DNA of 64,000 bases, from assembly GCA_017443845.1 (NCBI GenBank), contig JAFSXX010000006.1:1-64000 (forward strand), given 5' to 3'. Shown here piece after piece: positions 8,023 to 15,584 of the stretch (its first letter is position 1; each line of letters starts with the position of its first letter). Source of the stretch: Bacteroidales bacterium. GTDB lineage: Bacteria; Bacteroidota; Bacteroidia; Bacteroidales; UBA932. A program made the position numbers and the translations under genes. The notes beneath the pieces were generated by a model that saw only the letters and a program-made list of their open reading frames with translations, was not told the DNA's origin and did no database searches.

Positions 8023-8331
8023 AGTGTGTCTAATTCTGTATTACCGTCCAAGAATAATTCATTGAATTCATCGGCAGGATCTGTTCTGTGGTCTACAACA
8101 GAAGCGGGGTCAATATCCACTTGTTTTGCCGGAGTGAATAAGCACGTTGTCCATTATCTCGTAGAAACAATAACTCATTGCCTGAAGCAGAGATGTTTCC
8201 ACTTCGGGTTGATGAATCAGTACTTCTACCAACCGGCGATACACTGGCTGGATGTTCTTTTCATCAAACATCTCAATACAGACGTTGCCGGCTCCCGGAA
8301 AGTACTGATGTAACAATGTGTCTACGTTCAT
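8016..8331 (-). pseudogene. HATPase (anti-sigma/kinase-like) gene with its core deleted
   Basis: The first 73 codons from 8331 (MNVDTLLHQYFPGAGNVCIE...) end at the HATPase N-box-like EIMDNVLIHSG and then hit TGA at 8112-8110. In a shifted frame, starting near 8118, an acidic C-terminal tail (DIDPASVVDHRTDPADEF...ELDTLW, TAG at 8018-8016) continues to the next gene. I read this as one gene that has lost its ATP-binding core by a deletion near 8120 that also shifted the frame. The N-box Glu/Asp/Asn residues remain, but the G1/G2 boxes for ATP are absent. It has an excellent promoter (8357-8387). Confidence 0.68.
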
Positions 8332-8356
8332 AACAGTTCAACAAAGCATGCTTCGA

Positions 8357-8387
8357 CAAAGATAACAACACGTTGCGAGAAATCAAA
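8357..8387 (-). promoter_or_regulatory. Consensus promoter of the broken HATPase / DUF4325 pair
   Basis: On the minus strand TTTG (8387-8384), exactly 19 bp, then TATCTTTG (8364-8357). This is a perfect match to the Bacteroidetes consensus; ATG follows at 8331. Confidence 0.85.
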
Positions 8388-8390
8388 ACG

Positions 8391-8526
8391 TAGTGGGCCT
8401 GAAAGGCTCGTACCATTCCTCTGAATTAGACTGGCCTTTGACTTGGACCGATATCGGCACTTCCGTTAACATGGACTACCTTACTGGGCATACGACAGGG
8501 TCGTATCCGAGTAAGCCGATAGCCAA
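8391..8526. other. Gene-free stretch with a stem-loop (8480-8515)
   Basis: It holds CTTACT-gggc-ATACGAC-AGG-GTCGTAT-ccg-AGTAAG (8480-8515), a two-part stem-loop without a U-run. Nothing else is recognised between the HATPase promoter and the hairpin repeat at 8527. Confidence 0.5.
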
Positions 8527-8590
8527 GTGACGATTAAAGCGAAGGCGGCCGATAGAATCTATCGGCCGCCTTTATTATGCAGAAGGATTC
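8527..8590 (+). repeat. Copy 3 of the GTGACGATTAAAGCGAAGGCGG hairpin repeat (intact stem)
   Basis: GTGACGATTAAAGCGAAGGC leads into AAGGCGGCCGATAGA/TCTATCGGCCGCCTT, a perfect 15-bp stem with almost no loop, then TTATT. It is terminator-like on both strands and lies just past the ATPase remnant at 8598. Confidence 0.85.
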
Positions 8591-8597
8591 ATAGGTA

Positions 8598-8790
8598 CTA
8601 CCGGAACAAATCTTCCATTGTCAATTTGACGGGAATATCTGCTGCATTCCCATTGTCTGTGAGCCCGAATGAAGTAATCATGGTATATTTGCGGATGAAG
8701 CCACACTGCTCCAGTTCTTTGAGGGCCTTGGAGAATGTTTCATTGTCGCTTATGGACGTGATAAAGATGGTGTTTTTCTTCCAAAAATAG
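8598..8790 (-). pseudogene. C-terminal remnant of an AAA family ATPase
   Basis: A minus-strand frame running to TAG at 8600-8598 reads FSKALKELEQCGFIRKY and then TMITSFGLTDNGNAADIP ... LTMEDLFR. In the common Bacteroidetes AAA ATPases the first piece is the winged-helix end (LEQCGFIRKY...) and the second is the extreme C-terminus; about a hundred residues normally stand between them. Here they are fused, with no ATPase domain upstream. I therefore call it a relic left by two deletions. Confidence 0.65.
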
Positions 8791-8924
8791 CGTTATAAGT
8801 CGTAAAAAGACACATTTCCACGGGCAATATGCCTTATGGGTTATGGTTAACACTCGTAGCGCAATCCAAGCTTTGGCCGAATGCGTAGGACCATTTGACT
8901 TGACAAACAGACGTTTAGCTATAG

Positions 8925-10103
8925 TCAATAGATGAAGCCGAACATCCAGATAGGAATGGAGTGGCCGGCAGCAAATTCCATATCGTCTTTTACAAGGTAT
9001 CCGACTTCGGCATCCTTAATTTGTTTTCCTTTTTTGTTTTTTCCCCCTACCTCAAAGGTAATGCCGTCTATCTCGAAATCTGATATCTTAGAAGATGTGA
9101 CTTTATGTACTTGAGAGGTCCAGGCTAAGAAGTTTGTCTCACGCGTGTTGCCGGAGTCAATGATGCCGTCTTCAGAAAGGGCCAGCGCGATGTTACTGTT
9201 GCCAAGATACAGTTTCTCCACCTTTGATAGCAGATTGTCGCTGTGCCCTGGTTCATGAAGTGCGCGAAATAGGCCGGATTTGGTGAGATATTCGATGTAG
9301 TCGGGTACGATGTTGCGGCTGATTCCAAGGTCGCGGCCTAAAGTGTCGTTACTGGGTTTATATGGAACGCTCTTAGAAAGGATGTACATCAGTTTCTTCA
9401 ACTTGGCGGCAGATGCGACAGTCATTTCCGCATAAGTAGGAATGTCGTTTTCCACAGTACTGAGGACGGCATTTTCCAAACGGATAGGAGCGTCTTCCTC
9501 CTGGAAATATGGATAAAAACCGGTTCTGCAATAGTCTTTGTAGTACACGATGGGCCGATGTTCCCCGTATGGAAAGTCAATGATTCCGTGCAAGATATCA
9601 TCCAGCGAGGCAGGTTTCAACGACCATCCGTTGCGGATGTTAAGGTACTCACGAAAGGACAAGCCAGGCATTGTATACGGGATGGCACGACGGCTAAGGT
9701 CGGCCTTATTCCCTTTCTGCAGTGCAAGAAGCGAACTGCCGGAATAAACTACCTGTAGGAGCGGAATGTCGTCATAGATATTTTTGATTTCTGTAGACCA
9801 CGCTTTGTATTTGTGAATTTCGTCAATGTAGAGACGCTTCCCTCCCGCCTTGAAGAAAGACTGCGCAAGGTCATATAGAGTATGGCCGGAGAAGTAAATG
9901 TTATCAGCAGTCACGTAGAGGGTTTCATCCAGATTGTCGAAACGTTTGATATGCTGGAGAAGCATCGTGGATTTGCCTACGCCTTTCTCTCCCATAATAC
10001 ATATTAAGCGATTGGACCAGTTAATTTTGTTATGGAATTCCCTGATATAGCCCATTGGGACTAGGGAGAGTTTGAGGCGGAATATAGTGTATAGTTGTTC
10101 CAT
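8925..10103 (-). CDS. AAA ATPase (AAA_14 / DUF4143 family)
   Basis: A 392-residue ATP-binding protein. Walker A is GEKGVGKST (38-46); Walker B is KRLYIDEIHKY (about 92-102); VVYSGSSLLAL follows as the sensor. The middle part (SKSVPYKPSNDTLGRDLGIS...YIEYLTKSGLFRAL) is a winged helix. The C-terminal part (NSNIALALSE...NFLAWTSQVHKV...FEIDGITFEVGGKNKKG) has the D-x(n)-EVGGK pattern of a PD-(D/E)XK-like domain. The start at 10103 follows a TATATTTG promoter element and two 17-bp repeats 33 bp apart. Its role is unknown, as for the family in general. It is a distant relative of the ATPase at 3823-5205, not a duplicate. Confidence 0.87.
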   Translation of the reverse strand: MEQLYTIFRLKLSLVPMGYIREFHNKINWSNRLICIMGEKGVGKSTMLLQHIKRFDNLDETLYVTADNIYFSGHTLYDLAQSFFKAGGKRLYIDEIHKYKAWSTEIKNIYDDIPLLQVVYSGSSLLALQKGNKADLSRRAIPYTMPGLSFREYLNIRNGWSLKPASLDDILHGIIDFPYGEHRPIVYYKDYCRTGFYPYFQEEDAPIRLENAVLSTVENDIPTYAEMTVASAAKLKKLMYILSKSVPYKPSNDTLGRDLGISRNIVPDYIEYLTKSGLFRALHEPGHSDNLLSKVEKLYLGNSNIALALSEDGIIDSGNTRETNFLAWTSQVHKVTSSKISDFEIDGITFEVGGKNKKGKQIKDAEVGYLVKDDMEFAAGHSIPIWMFGFIY

Positions 10104-10119
10104 AAGGACTTATTTTTTG

Positions 10120-10127
10120 CAAATATA
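10120..10127 (-). promoter_or_regulatory. -7 element of the second ATPase gene
   Basis: TATATTTG on the minus strand, about 16 nt before the ATG at 10103. It lies directly downstream of the two palindromic repeats, so proteins bound there could block or aid RNA polymerase. Confidence 0.65.
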
Positions 10128-10133
10128 ATATTT

Positions 10134-10183
10134 TGCACTGAAAATAGTGCCGTTTTTGGCAAAAAATGCACTAAAAATAGTGC
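10134..10183 (-). repeat. Two palindromic repeats TGCACT(A/G)AAAATAGTGC, 33 bp apart
   Basis: Plus-strand copies at 10134-10150 and 10167-10183 differ at one base. Each is itself an inverted repeat (GCACTA-tttt-TAGTGC). They occupy the -33 region of the ATPase promoter. Confidence 0.88.
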
Positions 10184-10301
10184 ACTATACGAACGTAAGG
10201 CACTGGGCGGCGTTGTACAGTATCTCCTTGAAGCCGTCTCCTCCCTTCACTTCCAGATTCTTGAGGACCTTTTCAATAGTATAATTGATTGCAGATACAA
10301 C

Positions 10302-10335
10302 GCATGCCGCAAAAGACAACTCTTCTGCGGCATGC
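10302..10335. other. Stem-loop downstream of the thioredoxin gene
   Basis: GCATGCCGCAaAAGA (10302-10316) pairs with TCTTCTGCGGCATGC (10321-10335) with one mismatch and a 4-nt loop. There is no U-run on either strand, so it may be an RNA 3'-end or a mRNA-protecting structure more than a classical terminator. Confidence 0.7.
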
Positions 10336-10373
10336 ATAACATGTCGGCGAAAGCCTGAAAATATCAGCGAAAA

Positions 10374-11150
10374 CTACTCAGGCAGCAAATCCTTGAACTT
10401 GCCTATGCTGTTGCCCGAAGCGAGGATGGTGCCGTCGGGGCTGAGCAGGAAGAGCGAAGGGATGCTCGAGACTCCGTATTTGATGGAAGGGGAATCCTTG
10501 CGTCCACCGGTGTAGATGACGGGCCAGGGAATTCCGTAGCTCTCGATAGCCTTCTGGGTATCCTCCTGGGAATCCTCCCAGACTGCGATGCCGATGACAT
10601 TTACTTTGCCCTCAGCTGCAAGGGGAAGAAGGTTGTTCTTGATTTCGCGACGGCAGGGACCGCACCACGAAGCCCAGAAATCCACGAGGACGGGCTTGCC
10701 TTCAGCAAGGACGTCAGCTATGCTCAGGGGCTCGCCGGTGAGGGCGTTGGGGCCTTCGATGTTGATGTAGGGATTGCCGGGGACAACGTTGGCGGCGTTG
10801 CGGTATGCTTCTACCTTGGTGCCGATGAGTTCGTCATTCCTGATAAGGTCGGAAGCCTTCGCATAGTTGGCCTCGACGGTCTCGAGATCCCAAAGCTTGG
10901 TGGTTACGAGCTTCTTGAAAACTTCCATACCGAGGCTGTCTTTCGCGTGTTTGTTGTAAACAGCTTCGTAGCAGGCGAGCATCTGCTGATTCTTCTCGTC
11001 GAGATTCAGTTCAGTGTTTTCGCGGATAGCCTTGATTGCGTCAGTCATCTCCTGAGTGTCCTGGGCGATGATTTCAGGGGTGTTGACATTTGCCTTGCAG
11101 CCCGTAAAAAGGATGAGGGCCGCAGCCGAAAGAATAAGTAATCTTTTCAT
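10374..11150 (-). CDS. TlpA/ResA-like thioredoxin-fold lipoprotein
   Basis: A 258-residue periplasm-facing lipoprotein. The start at 11150 (MKRLLILSAA) gives a signal peptide with FTGC lipobox. A helical region (about 25-110) precedes the thioredoxin domain, which begins at EGPNALTGEPLSIADVLAEG; the redox motif is FWASWCGPCRRE and the cis-Pro is in SSIPSLFLL. Such proteins reduce disulfides in the envelope, often in c-type cytochrome maturation or oxidative-stress repair; no cytochrome gene lies nearby, so the partner is unknown. A TATATTTG element (11185-11178) lies 27 nt upstream, inside the short gap after purD, giving it its own promoter at the end of the purine operon. Confidence 0.9.
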   Translation of the reverse strand: MKRLLILSAAALILFTGCKANVNTPEIIAQDTQEMTDAIKAIRENTELNLDEKNQQMLACYEAVYNKHAKDSLGMEVFKKLVTTKLWDLETVEANYAKASDLIRNDELIGTKVEAYRNAANVVPGNPYINIEGPNALTGEPLSIADVLAEGKPVLVDFWASWCGPCRREIKNNLLPLAAEGKVNVIGIAVWEDSQEDTQKAIESYGIPWPVIYTGGRKDSPSIKYGVSSIPSLFLLSPDGTILASGNSIGKFKDLLPE

Positions 11151-11177
11151 ATTGGTTGGTTGTATAGTATTCTGCTG

Positions 11178-11185
11178 CAAATATA
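11178..11185 (-). promoter_or_regulatory. -7 element of the thioredoxin lipoprotein gene
   Basis: TATATTTG on the minus strand, 27 nt before the ATG at 11150 and 4 nt past the purD stop codon. No good -33 box was found at the normal spacing. Confidence 0.55.
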
Positions 11186-11189
11186 TAAA

Positions 11190-12443
11190 TTATTTCAAAG
11201 CCCAATGCGCTATATCCTTGCGATAGAACAGATTGTCGCACTCTATGCGGTCGATGTCGGCGTAAGCCAGCTCTTTGGCCTCGGCCAGGGTCGGGGCCTT
11301 GGCCACGCACATCATCACCCGGCCGCCGGCGGTAAGGAGCCTCTCTCCTTCCCTCTTCGTCCCCATATGGAAGACGATGCCGCGGGCATCCTCGACGCCG
11401 CGGATCTCGACGCCCTTGGCGTATGAGCCGGGATAGCCCTTCGAAGCCAGGACAACGCCCATCGTGACGGCATCCTCCCATTCGGGGGCGGAGGTATCGC
11501 GGCCGGTCGCCACGGCCTCGAACATATCGTAGATATCGCTCCTGATGAGGGGCAGCACCACCTCGGTCTCGGGATCGCCGAAACGGGCGTTGAACTCAAT
11601 GACCTTGATTCCGTCGGGAGTCTTCATCAGTCCGCCGTAAAGTACACCGGAGAGCGGGCAGCCTTCGGCGCACATAGCATCGGCGGCCCTCTGCATTATA
11701 TTCTCGAGAGCGAAAGAGCGATCCTCATCGATAATGAAAGGCAAGCCGGTATAGGCTCCCATTCCGCCCGTATTGGGCCCCAGGTCGCCGTCGAAGGCCC
11801 GTTTATGGTCCTGCGAGAGGGGCATCGGCCAGACCCGGTTGCCGGTCACGAAGCACATAAACGAGAACTCGGGGCCGGTGAGGTAATCCTCAACCACCAC
11901 CTTGCCATCGCCGAATTTGGCATCGAGCAGCATATCGCGCAGCGCCGCCTCGGCTTCGGCCCTGTCGGCAGCGATGACCACTCCCTTTCCGGCCGCCAGC
12001 CCGTCGTACTTCAGCACGGCCGGGAAAGGCCTGGAAGAGACATAGGCGAACGCCTCATCGAAATCAGTAAAAGAGCGGTAGGCAGCCGTAGGGATATCGT
12101 ATTTGGCCATCAGCTGCTTTGCGAACTCCTTGCTCGTCTCGATGCGCGACGCCGCGGCTGTATGCCCGAAAACGGCAAGCCCCGCAGCCCTGAAGGAATC
12201 GGCGATTCCCTTGGCAAGGGCCGCCTCGGGGCCGACCACCGTAAGGTCGACCGCATTCCCGAGGGCAAAGGCCTTGAGCCCCTCGATATCGGTATCTTTC
12301 AAAGGCACGCACTGGGCCAGGGAGGCTATTCCGGCATTGCCGGGAGCGCAGAAGATGCGCTCCACGCGCTTCGAACGCGAGAGGGCCTCCACTATGGCAT
12401 GCTCACGGCCTCCGCCGCCAACCACAAGAACTCTCTTTCCCAT
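11190..12443 (-). CDS. purD: Phosphoribosylamine--glycine ligase (GAR synthetase)
   Basis: 417 residues, the usual length. It joins phosphoribosylamine and glycine with ATP to form GAR, the second step of purine synthesis. The N-terminal VLVVGGGGREHAIVEAL and the ATP-grasp parts (VLKYDGLAAGKGVV; GGLMKTPDGIKVIEFNARFGDPETEVVLP) are intact. It is the last gene of the purine operon, 5 bp after purH. Because its neighbour PurF seems to have lost its glutaminase, the phosphoribosylamine for this enzyme may be made with free ammonia. Confidence 0.98.
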   Translation of the reverse strand: MGKRVLVVGGGGREHAIVEALSRSKRVERIFCAPGNAGIASLAQCVPLKDTDIEGLKAFALGNAVDLTVVGPEAALAKGIADSFRAAGLAVFGHTAAASRIETSKEFAKQLMAKYDIPTAAYRSFTDFDEAFAYVSSRPFPAVLKYDGLAAGKGVVIAADRAEAEAALRDMLLDAKFGDGKVVVEDYLTGPEFSFMCFVTGNRVWPMPLSQDHKRAFDGDLGPNTGGMGAYTGLPFIIDEDRSFALENIMQRAADAMCAEGCPLSGVLYGGLMKTPDGIKVIEFNARFGDPETEVVLPLIRSDIYDMFEAVATGRDTSAPEWEDAVTMGVVLASKGYPGSYAKGVEIRGVEDARGIVFHMGTKREGERLLTAGGRVMMCVAKAPTLAEAKELAYADIDRIECDNLFYRKDIAHWALK

Positions 12444-12448
12444 AGGCT

Positions 12449-13978
12449 TCAGTGCTTGAAATGCCTCTCTCCGGTAAGGAGCATCGTGATGCCGAGTTCG
12501 TCGGCCTTGACTATGCAGTCATTGTCGCGGATGCTGCCGCCGGGCTGCACGATGGCCGTAACGCCGTACTGCGCGGCGAGGGCTACCGTGTCGTCGAACG
12601 GCAGGAAGCCGTCCGAGGCCAGTATCAGGCCCTCGGTGAAACCTGCTGCCTGCGCCTGCTTCAAGGCTATTTCGGCCGATCCCACGCGGTTCATCTGTCC
12701 GGCTCCCACTCCGAGGGTGTGGCCGTCGCGGACCACGACGATGGCATTGGACTTGACGTGCTTGACTATCTTCCAGCCGAATTCCATATCGGCGAAGAGG
12801 GATGAGTCGGGTTTGACGCGGGTGACGCACATCTCTGGAGTCAGCTTGACAATTGAAGTGTCGAGGTCCTGCACCAGCAGGCCGCCGTTGACGCTCACGT
12901 ACTGGAGCGCCTTTTCCTCTTCGGGATGCATATCGACCTCCATCACGCGCAGGTTTTTCTTGGCGGAGAGGATTTCGAGGGCTTCCGGAGTATATGAGGG
13001 AGCCATCACTATCTCGAGGAAGATGGGCTTCCAGGCGGCCGCCAACTCGGCGCTGACAGGCCGGTTGACCGCCACTATGCCGCCGTAGATGCTGACCTTG
13101 TCCGATTCGTAGGCCTTCGTCCAGGCCTCTTCGACAGTCGCTCCGACAGCCGCTCCGCAAGGGTTCATGTGCTTGAGACCCACGCAGAAGGGTTCGTCGA
13201 AATCGCGGACTATATTGAGGGCTGCGTTGGCATCCTGGATATTGTTGTATGAGAGTTCCTTGCCCTGAAGCTGGCGCGCGGTGGCCAGTGAATAGGGCCA
13301 TTTGCCGGGAGCGCTGTAGAATTTCGCCGCCTGATGGGGGTTCTCGCCGTAGCGCAGCGGCTGCTTGAGGTCGAATTCGAGGAACAGTTTCTCGTTGAGT
13401 CCCGCCGCCTTGCGCATATATGTAGCAATGCAGCTGTCATATTCTGCGGTGTGGGTATATGCCTTCGCGGAGAGCCTCAGGCGGGTTTCGCGGGCGGTGT
13501 TGCCGCCTGCGCGGATTTCGGCCAGGACAGCATTGTAGTCGGCGGGATCGCAGACCACGGTGACGTCTTTCCAGTTCTTGGCCGCGCTGCGAAGCATCGA
13601 AGGGCCTCCGATGTCGATGTTCTCGATGGCCTCATCCATCGTTACGCCCTCTTTGGCGATGGTCCTGCGGAAGGGATAGAGGTTGACGCAGACCATGTCG
13701 ATGAATTCGATTCCGTTGTCGGCAAGGGCCTTGAGGTGAGAAGGGTCGTCGCGGCGAGCGAGCAGGCCGCCGTGTACTTTGGGATGGAGGGTCTTGACCC
13801 GGCCGTCGCAGATTTCCGGGAAGCCGGTCACCTCACTGATGCCGATGGTTTTGACTCCGCCCTCCTCGAGCAGTCTCTGAGTGCCTCCGGTGGCGATTAT
13901 CTCCCAACCGCAGGCAACCAGGCCGCGGGCGAATTCCAGGACTCCGTCCTTGTCGCTGACACTGAACAATGCTCTCAT
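12449..13978 (-). CDS. purH: Bifunctional AICAR formyltransferase / IMP cyclohydrolase
   Basis: 509 residues, full length. It does the last two steps to IMP. The N-terminal cyclohydrolase domain is seen in FSVSDKDGVLEFARGL, IIATGGTQRLLEE and GRVKTLHPKVHGGLL; the formyltransferase domain has GLKHMNPCGAAVG and the ending DGFLPFDDTVALAAQYGVTA. AICAR, its substrate, is also the by-product of the HisF/HisH step encoded near the other end of the window. It overlaps purN by 4 nt (ATGA), a sign of coupled translation. Confidence 0.98.
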   Translation of the reverse strand: MRALFSVSDKDGVLEFARGLVACGWEIIATGGTQRLLEEGGVKTIGISEVTGFPEICDGRVKTLHPKVHGGLLARRDDPSHLKALADNGIEFIDMVCVNLYPFRRTIAKEGVTMDEAIENIDIGGPSMLRSAAKNWKDVTVVCDPADYNAVLAEIRAGGNTARETRLRLSAKAYTHTAEYDSCIATYMRKAAGLNEKLFLEFDLKQPLRYGENPHQAAKFYSAPGKWPYSLATARQLQGKELSYNNIQDANAALNIVRDFDEPFCVGLKHMNPCGAAVGATVEEAWTKAYESDKVSIYGGIVAVNRPVSAELAAAWKPIFLEIVMAPSYTPEALEILSAKKNLRVMEVDMHPEEEKALQYVSVNGGLLVQDLDTSIVKLTPEMCVTRVKPDSSLFADMEFGWKIVKHVKSNAIVVVRDGHTLGVGAGQMNRVGSAEIALKQAQAAGFTEGLILASDGFLPFDDTVALAAQYGVTAIVQPGGSIRDNDCIVKADELGITMLLTGERHFKH

Positions 13979-14547
13979 ATTTTGTTTTCCTCTATAAGTT
14001 TTTGAATGGTTTCGGGATATAATTCGTGTTCGATCGAGTGGATCCGGGCCTCAACCTCGTCGATGTCGTCGCCGTAATACTCGAATGAGCGCTGGGCGAT
14101 GATCCGGCCCCCGTCGAGGGTATGGTCCACGTAGTGGATGGTGACGCCGAAGACCTTGACGCCATATTCGAAGGCGTCGCGGATTCCGTGGGCCCCTTTG
14201 AACGAGGGCAGCAGCGCGGGATGGATGTTGATTATCCGGCCCGGGAATGCGTCGAGCAGGGTCGGCCCTACGATGCGCATATAGCCGGCCAGGCAGACGA
14301 GGTCGATATTGGCGGCCTGAAGCCGCTGCAGTATCTGGCCTTCGTATTCGCTTTTGTCGTAGTAGGTTTTGGGGACGAAGGTGAAGGTCGGAACTCCGAG
14401 CCTATCGGCCCTGTCGAGCACCCCGGCCTTGGGATTGTCGCAGACCAGCAGCACGACTTGGGCGTCGATGCGGCCGTCGGTGCAAGCCTGCGCTATTGCC
14501 TCGAAGTTGGTTCCGCTCCCGCTGGCAAAAACAGCCAATCGTTTCAT
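13975..14547 (-). CDS. purN: Phosphoribosylglycinamide formyltransferase (10-formyl-THF dependent)
   Basis: 190 residues. It transfers a formyl group to GAR. The N-terminal VFASGSGTNFEAI is the phosphoribosyl-binding loop; GYMRIVGPTLL, INIHPALLPSFKGAHG and GVTIHYVDHTLDGG hold the catalytic Asn, His and Asp. It lies 5 bp after purM and overlaps purH. No purT is present in the window. Confidence 0.97.
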   Translation of the reverse strand: MKRLAVFASGSGTNFEAIAQACTDGRIDAQVVLLVCDNPKAGVLDRADRLGVPTFTFVPKTYYDKSEYEGQILQRLQAANIDLVCLAGYMRIVGPTLLDAFPGRIINIHPALLPSFKGAHGIRDAFEYGVKVFGVTIHYVDHTLDGGRIIAQRSFEYYGDDIDEVEARIHSIEHELYPETIQKLIEENKI

Positions 14548-14552
14548 AACCC

Positions 14553-15578
14553 CTATTTTATAGTAACTCCCTGACCTTCGACGACGCGGCCGATGACGGT
14601 TGCTTTTTCTCCGTGATTTTCAAGGATTTCAATAGCCTTCGGCGCCTCAGCGGCGGGAAGGACGACGATCATTCCGATACCCATATTGAAGATATTGAAC
14701 ATCTCGCGGTGGGGAACGCCGCCCCTCTTCTCGAGGAACCTGAAGACCGGCAGGATATCCCAGCTTCCCTCCTTGATCTCGGCACCCTGTCCGTCGTGGA
14801 GGACGCGCGGTATGTTCTCGTCGAAACCGCCGCCGGTGATGTGGCAGATGGCGTGGACGTCGCTATTGCGGATGACGTCGAGCACCTGCTTGACATAGAT
14901 GCGGGTCGGGGTCAGGAGCACGTCGCCAAGACGCCTGCCGCCGAGTTCCTCAACGGTATCGGTATATTTGAGGCCGTTGTCGGAGACGATCTTGCGCACC
15001 AGGCTGAAGCCGTTGGAGTGGACTCCGGTGGAGGCGATTCCCACAAGCACGTCGCCGGTGGCAACCTTGCTGCCGTCGATAAGTTTGGATTTCTCCACGG
15101 CGCCGGTGGTGAATCCGGCAATGTCGTACTCGCCGTCCTGATACATTCCCGGCATCTCGGCGGTCTCGCCGCCGACAAGGGCGCATCCGGCCTGGCGGCA
15201 CCCTTCGGCGACGCCTGCCACGATAGCCTCGACCTGCGCCGGGATGTTGCGTCCGACAGCCACGTAATCGAGGAAAATCAAGGGTTCCGCACCCTGGGCG
15301 AGGACATCGTTGACGCACATTGCGACGGCGTCGATGCCCACGGTATCGTGTTTGTCCATCGCGAAGGCGATCTTGAGTTTAGTGCCGACTCCGTCGGTAC
15401 CGCTCACCAGCACCGGCTCGCGATAACCCAGCGATGCGAGGTCGAACATACCTCCGAAAGAACCGATGCCGCCCATCGAGCCCTTGCGGGAAGTCGAGGC
15501 GACGTGCTGCTTGATGCGGCGCACCACTTCGTAGCCCGCCTCAAGATTGACACCTGCGTTTTCGTAACTTTTAGCCAT
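14553..15578 (-). CDS. purM: Phosphoribosylformylglycinamidine cyclo-ligase (AIR synthetase)
   Basis: 341 residues, normal length. It closes the imidazole ring of FGAM with ATP to make AIR. Typical features are [44 protein letters not shown] and [14 protein letters not shown]. It lies 6 bp after purF and 5 bp before purN, all on the minus strand. Confidence 0.98.
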   Translation of the reverse strand: MAKSYENAGVNLEAGYEVVRRIKQHVASTSRKGSMGGIGSFGGMFDLASLGYREPVLVSGTDGVGTKLKIAFAMDKHDTVGIDAVAMCVNDVLAQGAEPLIFLDYVAVGRNIPAQVEAIVAGVAEGCRQAGCALVGGETAEMPGMYQDGEYDIAGFTTGAVEKSKLIDGSKVATGDVLVGIASTGVHSNGFSLVRKIVSDNGLKYTDTVEELGGRRLGDVLLTPTRIYVKQVLDVIRNSDVHAICHITGGGFDENIPRVLHDGQGAEIKEGSWDILPVFRFLEKRGGVPHREMFNIFNMGIGMIVVLPAAEAPKAIEILENHGEKATVIGRVVEGQGVTIK

Positions 15579-15584
15579 AAGAAA

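Noticed and set aside
8480..8515. An integron attC site or transposon end
   Set aside because: The stem-loop has no attC core (GTTRRRY), no integrase gene is near and there is no target duplication.
8740..8928. A 62-residue frame after the second ATPase gene
   Set aside because: It starts at TTG, has no domain and overlaps an ATPase relic in another frame.
10302..10335. A standard Rho-independent terminator of the thioredoxin gene
   Set aside because: The stem is strong but there is no T-run on either strand; kept only as a stem-loop.
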